A stretch of DNA of 64,000 bases, taken from assembly GCF_001665575.1 (NCBI RefSeq), contig NZ_LZSU01000052.1:118575-182574 (forward strand). Reading direction: 5' to 3'. Source of the stretch: Mycobacterium sp. 852013-51886_SCH5428379 (GTDB lineage: Bacteria > Actinomycetota > Actinomycetes > Mycobacteriales > Mycobacteriaceae). The notes under the pieces are model-generated. The model saw only the letters and a list, made by a program, of their open reading frames with translations. It was not told the DNA's origin and ran no database searches. Shown here one piece after another: positions 1-13,600 of this stretch. The stretch's first letter is position 1. Each line of letters starts with the position of its first letter. The position numbers and the translations under genes are program-made.

Positions 1-975
1 GGGCGCATCGTGCTCACCTCCCCGGCCCAGCCCACACTCAAGGCCCTCGAGACGATCGAGCTGATCCGGGTGATGGGCGCCGACGTCGTCGTGCATTGCG
101 GCGACATCGCCGACCCCGACACGGCGCAACGACTGGTGGCCACTGCGACGACCACCGGCCTGCCGGTGCGCGGCGTCGTGCACGCCGCGGCGGGCGGATC
201 GGATGCGGCGCTGGCCGACGTCACCGACGACCTACTCGAAAAGCACTGGGCCGCCAAGGTGCACGGGGCCTGGAACCTGCACACCGCGACCGTCGATCAG
301 CCGCTCGACTGGTTCTGTTCGTTCTCGTCGGCCGCCGCGCTGGTCGGGGCACCGGGTTGCGGCGCCTCCGCGACGGCGAACAGCTGGCTGGACTCCTTCA
401 GCCGGTGGCGGCGGGCGCAGGGCCTGCCCGCCACGGCGATCGCCTGGGGCGCCTGGAGCCGGATCGGCAACGCCCCGGCCGCCGGGGCGGATGCCGGCGC
501 GGAGACCGCCGCCATCGCCCCCGACGAGGGCGCCCGCGCGTTCGAGGCACTGCTGCGCCACGACCGCGCGCACACCGGCTACGCACCGATCGCCGGATCG
601 ACGTGGCTGACGACGTTCGCCCACCGCAGCCCGTTCGCGGAGGCCTTCCGCCGCTCCGAGGAGAACCATGCCGACACCGGCCGGCTGCGCCTCGTCCTCG
701 AGGCGCTGCCGGCCGATGAACGGCCCGGCCGGTTGCGGCGGCTGATCTCCGACCAGATCAGCCTGGTGCTGCGGCGCAGCATCGACGCCGACCGGCCGCT
801 GTCCGAGTACGGCGTGGATTCGCTGGGCGCATTGGAGTTGCGGACCCGTATCGAATCCGAGACGGGTATCCGGCTGGCGACCAGCGATCTGGCCGACCGG
901 TCGGTGCGCGACCTCGCTGATCTGCTGTGCCTCAAACTCTCGTCCGACTCCACTGCCGGCTCAGGAGGATCGTGA
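1..975 (+). CDS. Modular type I polyketide synthase, C-terminal fragment (KR-ACP)
   Basis: Only the last ~324 residues lie in the window. The frame is open from base 1, so the true start is upstream and the GTG at 10 is internal. The first ~180 residues are the second half of a ketoreductase domain: VVHAAAG, then FSSAAALVGAPG, then a serine/asparagine-rich stretch ending in AIAWGAW, the usual end of a PKS KR. Residues ~240-315 are an acyl carrier protein with the phosphopantetheine serine in YGVDSLGALELR. No thioesterase follows, so the chain is presumably handed to another protein. GPL loci carry a PKS that modifies the fatty acyl chain, and this could be its counterpart, but the missing KS and AT domains prevent a firm assignment. 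The stop overlaps the start of the next gene (GTGA at 972-975). Confidence 0.9.
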   Translation, partial: GRIVLTSPAQPTLKALETIELIRVMGADVVVHCGDIADPDTAQRLVATATTTGLPVRGVVHAAAGGSDAALADVTDDLLEKHWAAKVHGAWNLHTATVDQPLDWFCSFSSAAALVGAPGCGASATANSWLDSFSRWRRAQGLPATAIAWGAWSRIGNAPAAGADAGAETAAIAPDEGARAFEALLRHDRAHTGYAPIAGSTWLTTFAHRSPFAEAFRRSEENHADTGRLRLVLEALPADERPGRLRRLISDQISLVLRRSIDADRPLSEYGVDSLGALELRTRIESETGIRLATSDLADRSVRDLADLLCLKLSSDSTAGSGGS

Positions 976-1646
976 AAGCCGTTCTGCGAGTATTCGTCTC
1001 CGGGCTCATCCAGGTGTGCTCGATCGCCGCGCTGATCTTTCTGCCCGCGGGGACGTTCTCCTACTGGCAGGCGTGGCTGTTCCTGGCCGTGTTCGCGCTG
1101 ACGGCCTGGGTCCCCAGCGTCTATCTACAGATCACCAATCCCGCTGCGCTGCAACGGCGGATGCGGGGCGGTCCGACGGCCGAAGCGCGCCGGGCGCAGA
1201 AGATCGTGATGGCCGGGCTGTACCTCTCGCTGGCTGCGATGTGCGTGGTCGGCGGATTGGACCACCGGTTCGGCTGGTCGTCGGTGCCTGCGGCCGTCTG
1301 CGTACTCGGCGCCGCGCTGGTGGGCGCCGGCCTGACGGTCGTCGTGATGGTCACCACGCAGAACACCTACGCCTCGACGACCGTCCAGGTCGAGGCGGGC
1401 CAGAACGTGGTATCCACCGGGCTGTACGGGCTGGTGCGCCATCCGATGTACACCGGCAACGCGATCATGATGGTCGGCATCCCGCTGGCCCTCGGCTCCT
1501 ACTGGGCGCTGCTCTTCGTCGCCACCGGTGTGATGGTGCTGGCCTCCCGGATCCGGGACGAGGAGACACTGCTCCGGGAGGAGCTCACCGGATACCGCGA
1601 CTACACCACCCGGGTCCGCTACCGTCTGGTGCCCTGCGTCTGGTGA
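972..1646 (+). CDS. ICMT-like membrane methyltransferase
   Basis: This 224-residue protein has about five hydrophobic segments and the C-terminal signature of the isoprenylcysteine carboxyl methyltransferase/phospholipid methyltransferase superfamily: GLYGLVRHPMYTGN near residue 157, then an acidic RIRDEETLLREE and GYRDYTTRVRYRLVP. That region binds S-adenosylmethionine in the family. GTG 972 is chosen because AGGAGG lies at 963-968 and the start overlaps the PKS stop, which implies translational coupling. It ends three bases before the stop of the convergent NRPS gene. The substrate is unknown. Bacterial members methylate carboxylates, quinones or lipid-like phenols, so O-methylation of a polyketide or of a lipopeptide carboxyl end is possible. 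Confidence is high for the family and low for the reaction. Confidence 0.82.
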   Translation: MKAVLRVFVSGLIQVCSIAALIFLPAGTFSYWQAWLFLAVFALTAWVPSVYLQITNPAALQRRMRGGPTAEARRAQKIVMAGLYLSLAAMCVVGGLDHRFGWSSVPAAVCVLGAALVGAGLTVVVMVTTQNTYASTTVQVEAGQNVVSTGLYGLVRHPMYTGNAIMMVGIPLALGSYWALLFVATGVMVLASRIRDEETLLREELTGYRDYTTRVRYRLVPCVW

Positions 1647-1649
1647 GTC

Positions 1650-4600
1650 TCAGCGGGCCGCCTCCACGGTCCGGCTCAGCTGCGCCACAGTCGGCGCATC
1701 GAACAGCGCGGTGACCGCAAGCTCGACGCCCAGCGCGGTACGAATGCCGGCGATCACCCGCATCGCCGACAGCGAGTCCCCGCCCAGGTCGAAGAACGAG
1801 TCGTCGACGCCGACGCGCTCTGCACCCAGCACGCCGGCGACGATGTCGACGAGTGCGGTCTCCACTTCGTCGGTCGGGGCGCGATAGCCGGCGACCGCTG
1901 CGGGAGTGGGCTCTCCGTCGCGGGATGCCCCGGGTGTGGGCAGCGGCTGCGTGGGATCGGTGATCATCGCCACCACCACCCGCTGGAACTGCTCGATCAG
2001 ATCGCCGACGGCTGCATCGTCGAACACGTCGGTCCGGTACTGGAGGCGCAGATCGAGTTCGGCACCCGGAACCGCCTGGAGTGCAAGCGGATAGTGGTAC
2101 AGATCGCGGTTGGCCAGCCCGGCGACCGCGAGCCCGTCGTCACCGGAGAGCTTGGCGGCGTCGGTCGGATAGTTCTCGTAGACGAACACGGTGTCGAACA
2201 GCTGCTGTCGATCCGCGATCCGGTGAATCTCGTAGAGCGGCATGTGTTCGTGTTCGAGGGTGCGGTTGCGGCCGTTGTGCAACTGGTCGAGCAGGTCGGC
2301 GGTGGTGGTCGTCGGGGTGACGGTGGCCCGGACCGGGACCGTGTTGATGAACAGGCCCACCATGGAGTCCGCGCCAACCACCTCGTCGGGTCGGCCCGAC
2401 ACCACGGCGCCGAAAGCGACGTCGCGCTGACCGGTCAGCCGGCATAGGACCTGCGCCCACGCTGCCTGCAGCACCGTGCTGACGGTGGTCTGGTGCGCGC
2501 GGGCCAGTTCGCCCAACGCCCGGGTGGTGGGTTCCGGAAGTTTGTGGGCGGCAACCGAACGCGGGCCCGGTGGCAGCAGCCGCGACGACGGACCGACGAG
2601 GGTGGGTTCGCCGAAGCCGGCGAGCACCTCGGTCCAGGCGGCGCGGGCGGCGGTGAGATCGCGACCGGTGAGCCAGCTGACGAACCGCCGGTACGGCACC
2701 GCAGCGGGTAACCACTGGCCGTAGTAGCTGGCGAAGATCTCGCCCAGCAGGATCGGCATCGACCAGCCGTCCAGCACGATGTGGTGATTGGTCAGCACGA
2801 ACCGGTGCTCGTCGGGCGCGGTCCGGATCAGTGCGGCCCGGAACGGCGGCTGGCCGGCCAGATCGCAGACCGCTGCCCGCTCGTCGGCGCACAATCGCGC
2901 GACACCGGCCTCGACGTGCTGGCCGTGATCAGTGAGATCGGCGTAGCGCCATGGGATTTCGGGATCGCTCGGGATGATCTGGACCGGTTCGCCGAAGTCT
3001 GCACAGAACCGGGCCACGAGGTTCGGATGCCGCTGGACGGCCAGGTTCACGGCGTCGTGCAACCGGTGCCGGTCCAGTCGGCCGCAGAGGGTGACGTCCA
3101 ATTGCACCGCGTAGACGTCGTCGCCGGCGCCGTGCGCGACGTCGGCGTGGAACAGCAGGCCGCGCTGCAGCGGGGTCAGCGGCAGGATGTCGGCGACCCG
3201 GTGCGTGACGCAGAGCTCGTCGATCTGCTCCTGACGCAGCGTGGCGGGCGCGATGTCGGATGGGGTCAATCCGCCGCCGCCGCCGCGGACGTGTTCGCAG
3301 ATGCCGGCAAGGGCGTCGAACCACAGCTCGCTCAGCCGGTTGACCTGCGCGTGGTCCAGCGATGACAGCGCCCACGACCAGCCGGCGCGCAGTCGCGGGC
3401 CGGCGTCGGTGTCCACGGTTCCGGCGTTGAGTTCCACCGTGTGCATCAACGGCATGGGGATGGCCGCGGCCGCGCCGGTCACCGACCAGCCGTCCTGCCG
3501 GATCTCCCACATGTCACCGGACACGTCGCCGCTGCCGGCACCGAGCCGGCCCAGATAGTTGAACCCGATCGGGGGGTCGGTCCCGGCCAGGTCGACATCG
3601 TCGTTGAGATAGCGCAGCAGACCGTAGGTCACGCCGTCCGGCAGGTGCCGCAGCTGCTCCTTGGCATCTTTGACGGCCGCGCCCAGCGCCGCGTCGCCCG
3701 TCAGCACCCGATTCCAGGTGAGGCCGCCCCCGAGGTGAAGGGCCACAGGGTATTTGGTGGTGAACCAGCCCACGGTGCGCGACAGGTCGACGGATACCCG
3801 CTCGCTGCCCAGCCCCTCCTCGCCGCCCAGTTCCTCCTCGCGGCCGTGGCCTTCGGCGTCGATGACGATCGGAGCGGCGCCGGGGTCGCCGAGCACCCCG
3901 CAGAACTCCGCCAACGCCAGACCGAACGCGATCAGCAGGATGTCGTTGATCCCGGCGTGGAAGGCCGCAGGAACCTCGCCGAGCAGCTGCCGGGTGGTCT
4001 CGGTGTCCAGCTCCACCGACAGACTTCCCGCATTGGCGTAGGTGTCCACTGCGGGGTCGATGGCGGGCAGCGGCGCTGGCACGGCCGTGATCTCCTGCCA
4101 CGCGAGGGCTTCGGCGACCACCCGCGGATGGTGGGCGTGTTCGGCCAGCAGGTCCGCCCATCGGGCGAACGACGTGCCCGGGGCGGGGAGTTCCACCGGC
4201 TGTCCGGTGCGGTGCAGCGTCCACGCGAGGTTGATGTCCTCGACCAGGATTCGCCACGACACCCCGTCGACCACCAGGTGGTGGGCGATGACCACCAGCT
4301 GTCCCGTCGCGGGCATCCACAGCGCGCTCATCATCCGGCCGTCCGCCGGGTTCAGCCGTGCTCGCGCCTGGATGACCACCTCGTCGGTCAGCGCATCGAC
4401 GGTACGCAGGCACAGGTGCGCATCTACCGCGCCGGGTTCGGGGACCACCAGCGCCCAGTCGTCGTCGACGCGCAACCGCAACATCGCGTGCCGGTCGAGT
4501 ACGGCCTGCAGCACCACCACGACGTCGGCTTCGGTCGCTCCGACCGGGGCCTGCACCACCACGGTCTGGTTGAACTCGTTCACCGGACCCTGCACCTGCC

Positions 4601-7600
4601 GCAGCCAGTGGATGATCGGGGTGGCCGACAGTGGGCCCACGCCCTCGTCGACTGTCTCGTCGGCGGCCGTCGTCATCCGGGCCACCCGGGCCAGGCGGGC
4701 CACGGTCTGCTCGACGAACACGTCGCGGGGGCGGCACAGCACCCCGGCCGCCCGCGCTCGGGCCACCACCTGCATGGACAGGATGCTGTCACCGCCGAGT
4801 TCGAAGAACGACTCGTCCACCCCGACCCGTCCGAGCCCCAGCACCTGGGCGTAGATCTCGGCCAGGATCGTCTCGACCGCGTCGGCGGGCGCCCGGTAGG
4901 AGTCGACGTCCTGATACTCGGGCGCGGGCAGCGCCCGCTTGTCGAGTTTGCCGTTGACCGTCAGCGGCATCGCGTCCACCACCACCACGGCGGCGGGAAT
5001 CATGTACTCGGGCAACCGATCCGTCAGCGCAGTACGCAGCTGCGCGGCCTCCACAGCGCCGGTGACGTATCCGACCAGCCGTTTGTCGCCAGGGCGGTCC
5101 TCGCGGGCGATCACCTCGGCCTGGGTGACACCGTCCAGCGCGGCCAGCGCGGCCTGCACCTCGCCCAGCTCGATGCGGTAGCCGCGGATCTTGACCTGCT
5201 CGTCGGCGCGGCCGAGGTACCGCAGCTCCCCGTCGGCGCCCCAGCACATCAGGTCGCCAGTGCGATACATCCGGTCGCCCGGTGCCCCGAACGGACAGGC
5301 CACGAACCGGGTCGCCGACAGCCCGGCCCGGTTGACGTAGCCGTAGGCCAGGCCGGCGCCGGCGACGTAGAGCTCACCGACGACGCCCGGCGCCACGGGC
5401 TGCAGCGCGGTGTCGAGGACGAAGAAGCCGAGGTGCCCCAACGGCACCCCGATCGGGCTGACCGCGCTGCCGGCGTCGGACGGGAAGATCTCCCGGAACG
5501 ACGCGTGCACGGTGGTCTCGGTGATGCCGTACATGTTGATCAGCCGGGGCGAATCCGGGTGCGCATCGAACCACGGCACCAGGCGCTGCGGTTCCAGCGC
5601 CTCCCCACCGAATACGACCGCCTCGAGTGCGAGCCGCCTGCCGACGTCGGGCTGCAGCGTGTCCGCGGCCTGCAACGCGTAGAACGCCGACGGGGTCTGG
5701 CTGAGCACCGTGACCTGTTCGTCGGCCAGCAGCGCGTGCAGCTCCTCCGGCGCCCGCACCACCGCGTCGGGCACCACCACGAGTCGGCCGCCGTAGAGCA
5801 GCGGACCCCAAATCTCCCACACCGAATAGTCGAAGGCCAGCGAATGGCACTGTGTCCACACCTGTTCTGCCAGGCCCATTTCCGCGTCGAGGGTGTCGAG
5901 CAGCCGGGTCACGTTCCGGTGCGGGACCGCCACCCCCTTCGGTGTTCCGGTGGTGCCCGAGGTGTAGATGACGTAGGCAACCTGATCGGGGTCCGGCGCG
6001 GGCAGCGCCGTTTCCAGTGCGCGTGCGGCGGCGGGATCGTCGATGTCGATGACCGGGATGCGGTGGCCGTCGAGCCGGTGCGCCAGCGCGGCCGTGGTGA
6101 TCACGGCCACCGGTGCGGCGTCGCCGAGCACGAAGTCCAGCCGGGCCGCGGGCACCACCGGGTCGACGGGCACGTAGGCGGCGCCGGCTTTGACGACCGC
6201 CAGGATGGCGACGACGGCTTCGGCGGTGCGCGGCAGCAGCAGCGCGACCCGGTCGCCGGTGCGCACCCCGCGGTCGGCCAGCAGATGCGCGAAGCGGTTC
6301 GACGCGTCGTCGAGTTCCCGGTACGTCCACGAGCGCGGTCCGCACGAGATCGCGGTCGCGTCGGGGGCGCGCACGGCCTGCGCGGCGAACATCGCAGGAA
6401 TCGACGACTGAGCGTCGGCCGGCGCGGCGAGTGCCCAGCGGTTGCCCCACCGGTCCAGGCGATCATGCTCGGCGTCGTCGAGCACGTCGATCGACGAGAG
6501 GTGGAGCGCCGGCTCACGGCGAGAGCTGATCGCCGCCAGTACCCGTCGCAGCCGGTCGACCAGCGCCAGGATGGTCGCCGCGTCGAACACGTCGGTGCGG
6601 AACTCGACGAAACCGCCGATGCCGGCGGGATCACCGCCGGCCGTGGTTCTTTCGGCCAGCGAGAACGACAGATCCACCCGGGCCGACGACGTGTTCACCG
6701 GGAGCCGGCTGACCTCCAGATCGCCCAGCGCCAGGCCGGCGGCCGACGGGTCCCCGGTGTCAGCGGGCAGGTTCTGCCAGGCCAGCATCACCTGGACCAG
6801 CGGGTGGTGGGTCAGCGACCGGGTCGGGTTGAGCCGGTCGACCACCACCTCGAACGGGACGTCCTGGTTCTCGTATGCGGCCAGGCTGCGCCGGCGCACC
6901 TGGTCGAGCACCTCGTCGACGCTCGGATCGCCGCTGAGGTCCAGCCGCAGCACCAGGGTGTTGACGAAGAACCCGACCAGTTCGTCGAGCCCGGGGTCCC
7001 TGCGGCCGGCGATCGGGAAACCCACCGCCACATCGGAACTGGCGCTGAGCTTGCCCAGCAGCACCGCCAGCGCGGTCTGCACCACCATGAAGCTGGTGGC
7101 GCCGTGCTCGCGCGCCACCCGGGCGACGTCGCGATGCAGGTCGTCCGGCCACTCCACCGCCACCGTCGCGCCCCGTTGATCGGCGACCTGCGGATAGGGC
7201 CGGTCGGTGGGCAGCACGAGTCGTTCTGGCAACCCGGCCAGCGCGTCCTGCCAGTAGTCCAGCTGGGCGGCGATGCGGCTGGTCCCGTCGGCCAGCTCGC
7301 CGAATTGCGCACGCTGCCAGAGCGTGTAGTCCACGTATTGAACCGGAAGAGCGGCCCAGGACGGGGCGTGACCTGCGCGCCGGGCCGTGTAGGCCACCCC
7401 GAGATCGGCGACCAGCGGGCCGATCGACCAGCCGTCCGCGGCGATGTGGTGCACGACGGCCACCCACACGTGGTCGTCGTCGCTGACGCGGTAGAGCCGG
7501 GACCGCAGCGGGATCTCGGAGGCGAGATCGAACGTCTGCAGCGCGGTCTGCTCCACCGCCTGCTCGAGCTGCGTGGCCGGCCAACCGGCGGCATCGACGA

Positions 7601-10600
7601 CCTGCCACCCGAAGTCGGCGTGCGCAGGATCGACCACGATCTGCCGGGGCACCCCGTCGGGCGCGTCGAACACCGTGCGCAGGCTTTCGTGCCGGCCCAC
7701 GACGTCGGTCAGGGCGGCGGCCAGCACGTCGCCGTCGAGGGGGCCCCGCAGCCGCAGCGCCACCGCGAGGTTGTACACCGGCGACGGGCCTTGCAGTTGA
7801 TCGATGAACCACAGCCGGTTCTGCGCGAACGACAGCGGGATCACCGTGGGCCGTTCCTGGGCGGTCAGGGGTTGCAGGCCCGCGCCGTCGGTGTGGATGC
7901 GAGGCGCCAACTGGGCGATCGTGGGCGCCTCGAACACCGTCCGCACAGTGAGGTCGGCGCCCATTCCGGCGTTGACGGCGGCAATGAGCCGCATCGCCGA
8001 CAGCGAGTCGCCGCCGAGGTCGAAGAAGGAGTCGTCCACGCCGACCCGCGGCACGCCCAGCACCTGGGCGAAGATGCCGGCAAGGATCTCCTCTGCGGGA
8101 GTGGTTGGGGCGCGGTAGTTCTCGGTGTCGGCGTAGTCGGGGGCGGGCAGCGCGCGCCGGTCGAGCTTGCCGCTCACGGTCAGCGGCAGTTCGTCGAGCA
8201 CGAGTACCGCCGCGGGCACCATGTAGGCGGGCAGGCGTTCGGCGAGCGCGGCGCGGACGGTCCCCGGGCGCAGGGCCGGCGAACCGGTCACGTAGCCGAC
8301 GAGCCGGGGGTCGCCGGGGCGGTCCTCACGGGCGATCACCACGGCGTGGTCGACTCCGTCGACGGCGGCCAGCGCGGCCTGCACCTCGCCGGGTTCGATG
8401 CGGTATCCGCGAATCTTGACCTGTTCGTCGGCGCGCCCGACGTACTGCAGTTGGCCGTCGGACCGCCACCGCACCAGATCCCCGGTGCGGTACATGCGCG
8501 CCCCGGCGATACCGAACGGGCAGGCCACGAACCGGGAGGCGGTCAGGGCGCTGCGGCCGATGTAGCCCATGCCCACCCCGCGGCCGGCGACGTACAGTTC
8601 GCCGACCACGCCTTCGGCCACCCGGTTGAGCCGCTCGTCGAGGACGAAGAGCGCGACGGTCGGCGGTGGCGCACCGATCGGCACTTCTTCTGATCCTGGG
8701 ATTCCCGTCTGCAGCGGTGCGCTCATCGACGCGTACACCGTGATCTCGGTGGGACCGTAGGCGTTGATCACGGTCCGGCCCGGGGCCCACTGCGCCACCA
8801 CGTCGGGTGGGCAGGCCTCGCCGCCGAGCAGCAGTGCCACCGAATCCAGGCCATGCGGGCGCAGCGCGGCGACCGCAGAGGGGGTCTGGGTCAGGACGTT
8901 GACGCCCTCGGCAATCAGCATGGCGTGGAAGTCCTCGGGCGAGCGGACTACCTCGTCGGGGACGACCACCAGCCGACCGCCGCCGAGCAGCGCGGCCCAG
9001 ATCTCCCACACCGAGAAGTCGAACGCGTACGAGTGGCACTGCGTCCAGACCTGGTGTGCGGGCAGTCCGGCGGGGGCCGAGTCGGCCAGGTGCGCGAGGT
9101 TGCGGTGGGTGAGGGCGACACCCTTGGGTGTCCCGGTCGTGCCCGAGGTGTAGATGAGGTAGGCGACATCGTCGACCGCCGGGTCGGCACTCGGGCCCGG
9201 CGGGGGCCCGTCCGGCTGGGACCGGATCGCGGGATCGTCGGCGTCGATCACGGTCACCGGGTGCTGCCCCACGCGCGACCGCAGGTTGCCGGTGGTCACG
9301 ACGGCTACCGGAGCGGCGTCGGCGAGTATGAACGCGATCCGGGTGTCCGGCAGCGCCGGATCGATCGCCAGGTACGCGGCGCCGGCCTTGAGCACCGCCA
9401 GCATGGTGACCACGGCCGAGGCGGAGCGTTCCTGCAGTAGTGCGACCCGGCTGCCGCGGGTGACGCCGCGCGCGATCAGCCAGTGCGCCAACCGATTCGC
9501 TGCGTCGTCGAGTTCCCGGTAGGTCAGGCCCCGGCCGCCGTCGCTGACGGCGACCGCGTCGGGATCGGCCGCCACCCGGCGCGCCAACAGCTGTGGGATG
9601 GTGGCGAGTTCGGATACCGGTGCGGTCAGCACCGCGCGGTTGCCGATCTCGTCGAGACGGTCGAGTTCGGCGGCGCCGAGCACGCTGACCGCCGACAGTC
9701 GCTGCGCCGGGTCGGCGGTCATCGCCACGACCACGCGCTGCAGTCTGTCGATCATCGCCTCGATGCTCGCCGGATCGAACACATCGGTGCGGAACTCCAC
9801 CGCCCCGCCGATGCCGGCGGGTTCACCGGTGCGGGTCCAGCGTTCGTTGAGGGAGAACGCGAGATCCACCCGGGCGGTGTCGGTGTCGAGCCGGATCTGC
9901 TTGATCTGCAGATCGCCCAGCGCCAGCACGATCTCGTCGCTGGCCTCCGCGGGCAGGTTGCGCCAGTCCAGCATCACCTGGACCAGTGGGTGGTGGGTGA
10001 GCGAGCGGGTGGGGCTGAGGGTGTCCACGACCACCTCGAACGGCACGTCCTGATGTTCGTAGGCGGCCAGCGCCCGGCGGCGCACCTGGGCCAGCAGTTC
10101 GGCGACAGTCGGGTCGCCGGTGAGATCCACCCGCAGCACGAGGGTGTTGACGAAGAAGCCCACCAGCTCGTCGAGCGCCGGATCGCGTCGACCGCCGATC
10201 GGGAAGCCGACCGCCACTTCAGGATTCGCGCTGAGCTTGGACAGCAGCACCGCCAGCGCCGCCTGCATCAACATGAAGCTCGTGGCGTTGTGGTCGCGCG
10301 CCACCTCCGCGATGCGCTGCTGCACCTCGGCCGACCAGTGGAAGTTGGTGCTGGCGCCGCGCTGATCGGCCACCGGCGGATACGGCCGGTCGGTCGGCAG
10401 CTGCAGCCGTTCGGGCATACCGGCCAGTGCCTCCCGCCAGTACGCCAGCTGCCGGGCGATCAGACTGCCGTCGTCGTCGAGATCACCGAATTGCGCCCGC
10501 TGCCACAGCGTGTAGTCGACGTACTGCACGGGCAGGGGGGACCACATCGGCGCCAAACCGGCCAGGCGACAGAGATAGGCGACCCCCAGGTCGTGGACGA

Positions 10601-13600
10601 GTGGTCCGACTGACAGGCCGTCGGCGGCGATGTGGTGGGCGACGGCGACCACCACGTGATCGTCGTCGCTGATCCGGAACAGGCGCGCCTGCATGGGAAT
10701 CTCAGCCGCCAGGTCAAACGCGTGGCGCGCGACGGCACCGACGGCCTCGTCGAGCTCGGCCTCCGACCATCCGGTGGCGTCGACGATCTCCCAACCGAAG
10801 TCGGCGTCCTCGGACGGCACCACCAGCTGCTGCGGGATCCCCCCGGGTGCGGCGAACCGGGTTCGCAGGCTCTCGTGGCGGCCGACCACGTCGGTCAGCG
10901 CCGCCCCGAGCACCTCAGCGTCGAGCCGACCCTGCAGCCGCAGCGCCACCGGCATGTTGTACGTCGGGGACGGCCCCTGCAACTGGTCGAGGAACCACAA
11001 CCGGTTCTGGGAGAACGACAGCGGCACGACCGCGGGTCGCTGCTCGGCCGCGGTGAGCGGTGCCAGCCCGCCGGTGTCGCCGCCGATGCGCGGAGCCAGC
11101 TGCGCGACGGTCGGCGCCTCGAACAGGGTCCGCACCGAGAGGTTGGCGTTCAGCCCGGAGTTCACCGCGGCGATCAGGCGCATGGCCGACAGCGAGTCTC
11201 CGCCCCGGTCGAAGAACGAGTCGTCCATCCCGACACGCTCGAGGCCCAACACCTGCGCGTAGATGCCGGCGAGGATCTCCTCGACCGCGGTCACCGGCGC
11301 GCGGTAGTCGTCGCTGCTCTGGTAGTCCGGTGCCGGCAGCGCCCGCCGGTCGAGCTTGCCGTTGACGGTCAGCGGCAGCGTGTCGATCACCATGATCGCC
11401 GTCGGCACCATGTACTCGGGCAGGCGTTCTGCCACCGCGGCGCGCACGGCGGCTGGATCGAGGGTGGCGCCGCCGGTGACGTAACCGACCAACCGTTTGT
11501 CGCCGGGGCGGTCCTCGCGGGCGATCACCACCGCCTGTTCGACACCGCTCACGTCCGCCAGTACCGCAGCGACCTCGCCCATCTCGATGCGGTAGCCGCG
11601 GATCTTGACCTGTTCGTCGGCCCGTCCGACATACCGCAGCTGCCCGTCGGCACCCCACCACACCAGATCGCCGGTGCGGTACATCCGCGCCCCCGGCGCT
11701 CCGAACGGGCACGCCACGAACCGCGTCGCCGACAGCCCGGGCCGTCGCCAATAGCCCAGGCCCGCTTGCGGTCCCGCGACATACAGTTCGCCGACGACGC
11801 CGGCGGGCACCGGCCGCAACCACTGGTCGAGTACGAAGAACGCCAGTTCGGCCAGGGGTCCGCCGACCGGGCTGACGGCGGTGTCGCTGCTGGCGGCGAT
11901 GTCGTCGTCGAGGATCTCCCGGAACGACGCGTGCACCGTCGTCTCCGTCGTGCCGTACAGGTTGAGCAGCCGGGGCAGCTCCGGGTGGTGGTCCCGCCAG
12001 GTGCGGAGCCGGTGCGGTTCGAGTGCCTCTCCGGCGAAGATCACCGCGCGCAGTGCGAGCCGGCGTGCGAGATCGGGTGCCACGGCGTCGGCGGTCTGCA
12101 AGGCGTAGAACCCGGATGGCGTCTGGCTGAGCACGGTGACCTGTTCGGCGGCCAGCAGAGCGTGGAACTCCTCCGGTGCGCGCGCCACGGACTCCGGCAC
12201 CACGACCAGCCGACCGCCGTGCAGGAGCGCGCCCCACATCTCGCAGACAGAGACGTCGAAGGCCAGAGAATGCCACAGCGACCACACCTGGCCGGTCAGG
12301 TCGAGGTGGTCCTGCAACGCTGCCATCAGCCGGGTGACGTTGTCGTGGGTGATGGCCACCCCCTTGGGCACACCGGTGGTGCCCGAGGTGTAGATCAGGT
12401 ACGCCACGTCCTCGGCGGATGGTGGCGATTGTGGTGGTGGCGTGGCCGACTGATCGGCACCGACGTGGATCTCCTGCGCGTCGATGATCCGCAGATCCCG
12501 GTCGGCCAGCCGGCCGGCCAACTCCGCGGTGGTGATCGCCGCGGTGGGGGCAGCGTCGTCGAGGACGAGCTGCATCCGGGCCTGCGGCGCCGCCGGATCT
12601 ATCGGCACATAGGCGGCGCCCGTCTTGAGCACCGCAAGGATCGACACGATCGCCTCCGCCGAACGGGGCAGCAGCAGGGCGACGCGGTGTCCCGGCCCGA
12701 TCCCGTTGTCGGCCAGCAGGTGTGCGAAGCGGTTGGACACCTCGTCCAGTTCGCGGTAGGTCCACGACCGCTCACCCCAGGTGAGGGCGGGCGCCTCCGG
12801 AACCCGGGCGGCTTGCACGGCGAACAACGCGGGGATCGACTGCGCGGTGGGCAACTCCCGGGTCAGCGCTGCGCGATTGCTCCACCGGTCCAGCAGTGCG
12901 AGTTCGTCGTCGTCGAGGATGTCGACGCAGGACAGCGGCCGTGCGGGGTCCGCGGCCATCGCCGAGAGCACCCGTTTCATCCGGTCCACGAGCGCTTCGA
13001 TATCCGCCCAGTCGAAGACCTCGGTGTCGTACTCGACGCGCAGGGTCAGCCGGTCCCCGGGCAACGCCTGGATGGCCACCGGATAGTGGTTGTACTCCCG
13101 GTGGGCGAACGCGGTCACCGCCAGACCGTCGTCGCTGGGCAGCGATGCGGCGTCGACCGGATAGTTCTCGTAGACGAAAAACGTGTCGAAGAGGTGGTCC
13201 TGGCCGGTGGCCCGGTGAATCTCGTTGAGCGCCAGGTGTTGATGGTCGAGAGTGCGGGTGTAGGACGTCTGCATCTGGTCGAGCAGATCGGCGGTCGTGG
13301 TGGCAGCGGTCATCCGCGCGCGCACCGGGACGGTGTTGATCAGCAGGCCGACCATGGCGTCGGCGCCGAACACCTCGTCGGGCCGCCCCGACACGGTGGT
13401 GCCGAACGCGACGTCGTCATGACCGGTCAGCGACACCAGCACCCGGGCCCAGGCGCCCTGCAGGACGGTGCTGACGGTGGTGTGGCAGGACCGGGCGAGA
13501 TCGTCGAGGGCCCGGGTGGACTGTTCGGACAGCGCAAAGGACGCCACCTCCCGGCGCCCCTCGCTACCGCGGGTCGCCGGTCCGAGCAGACACGGCGTGT

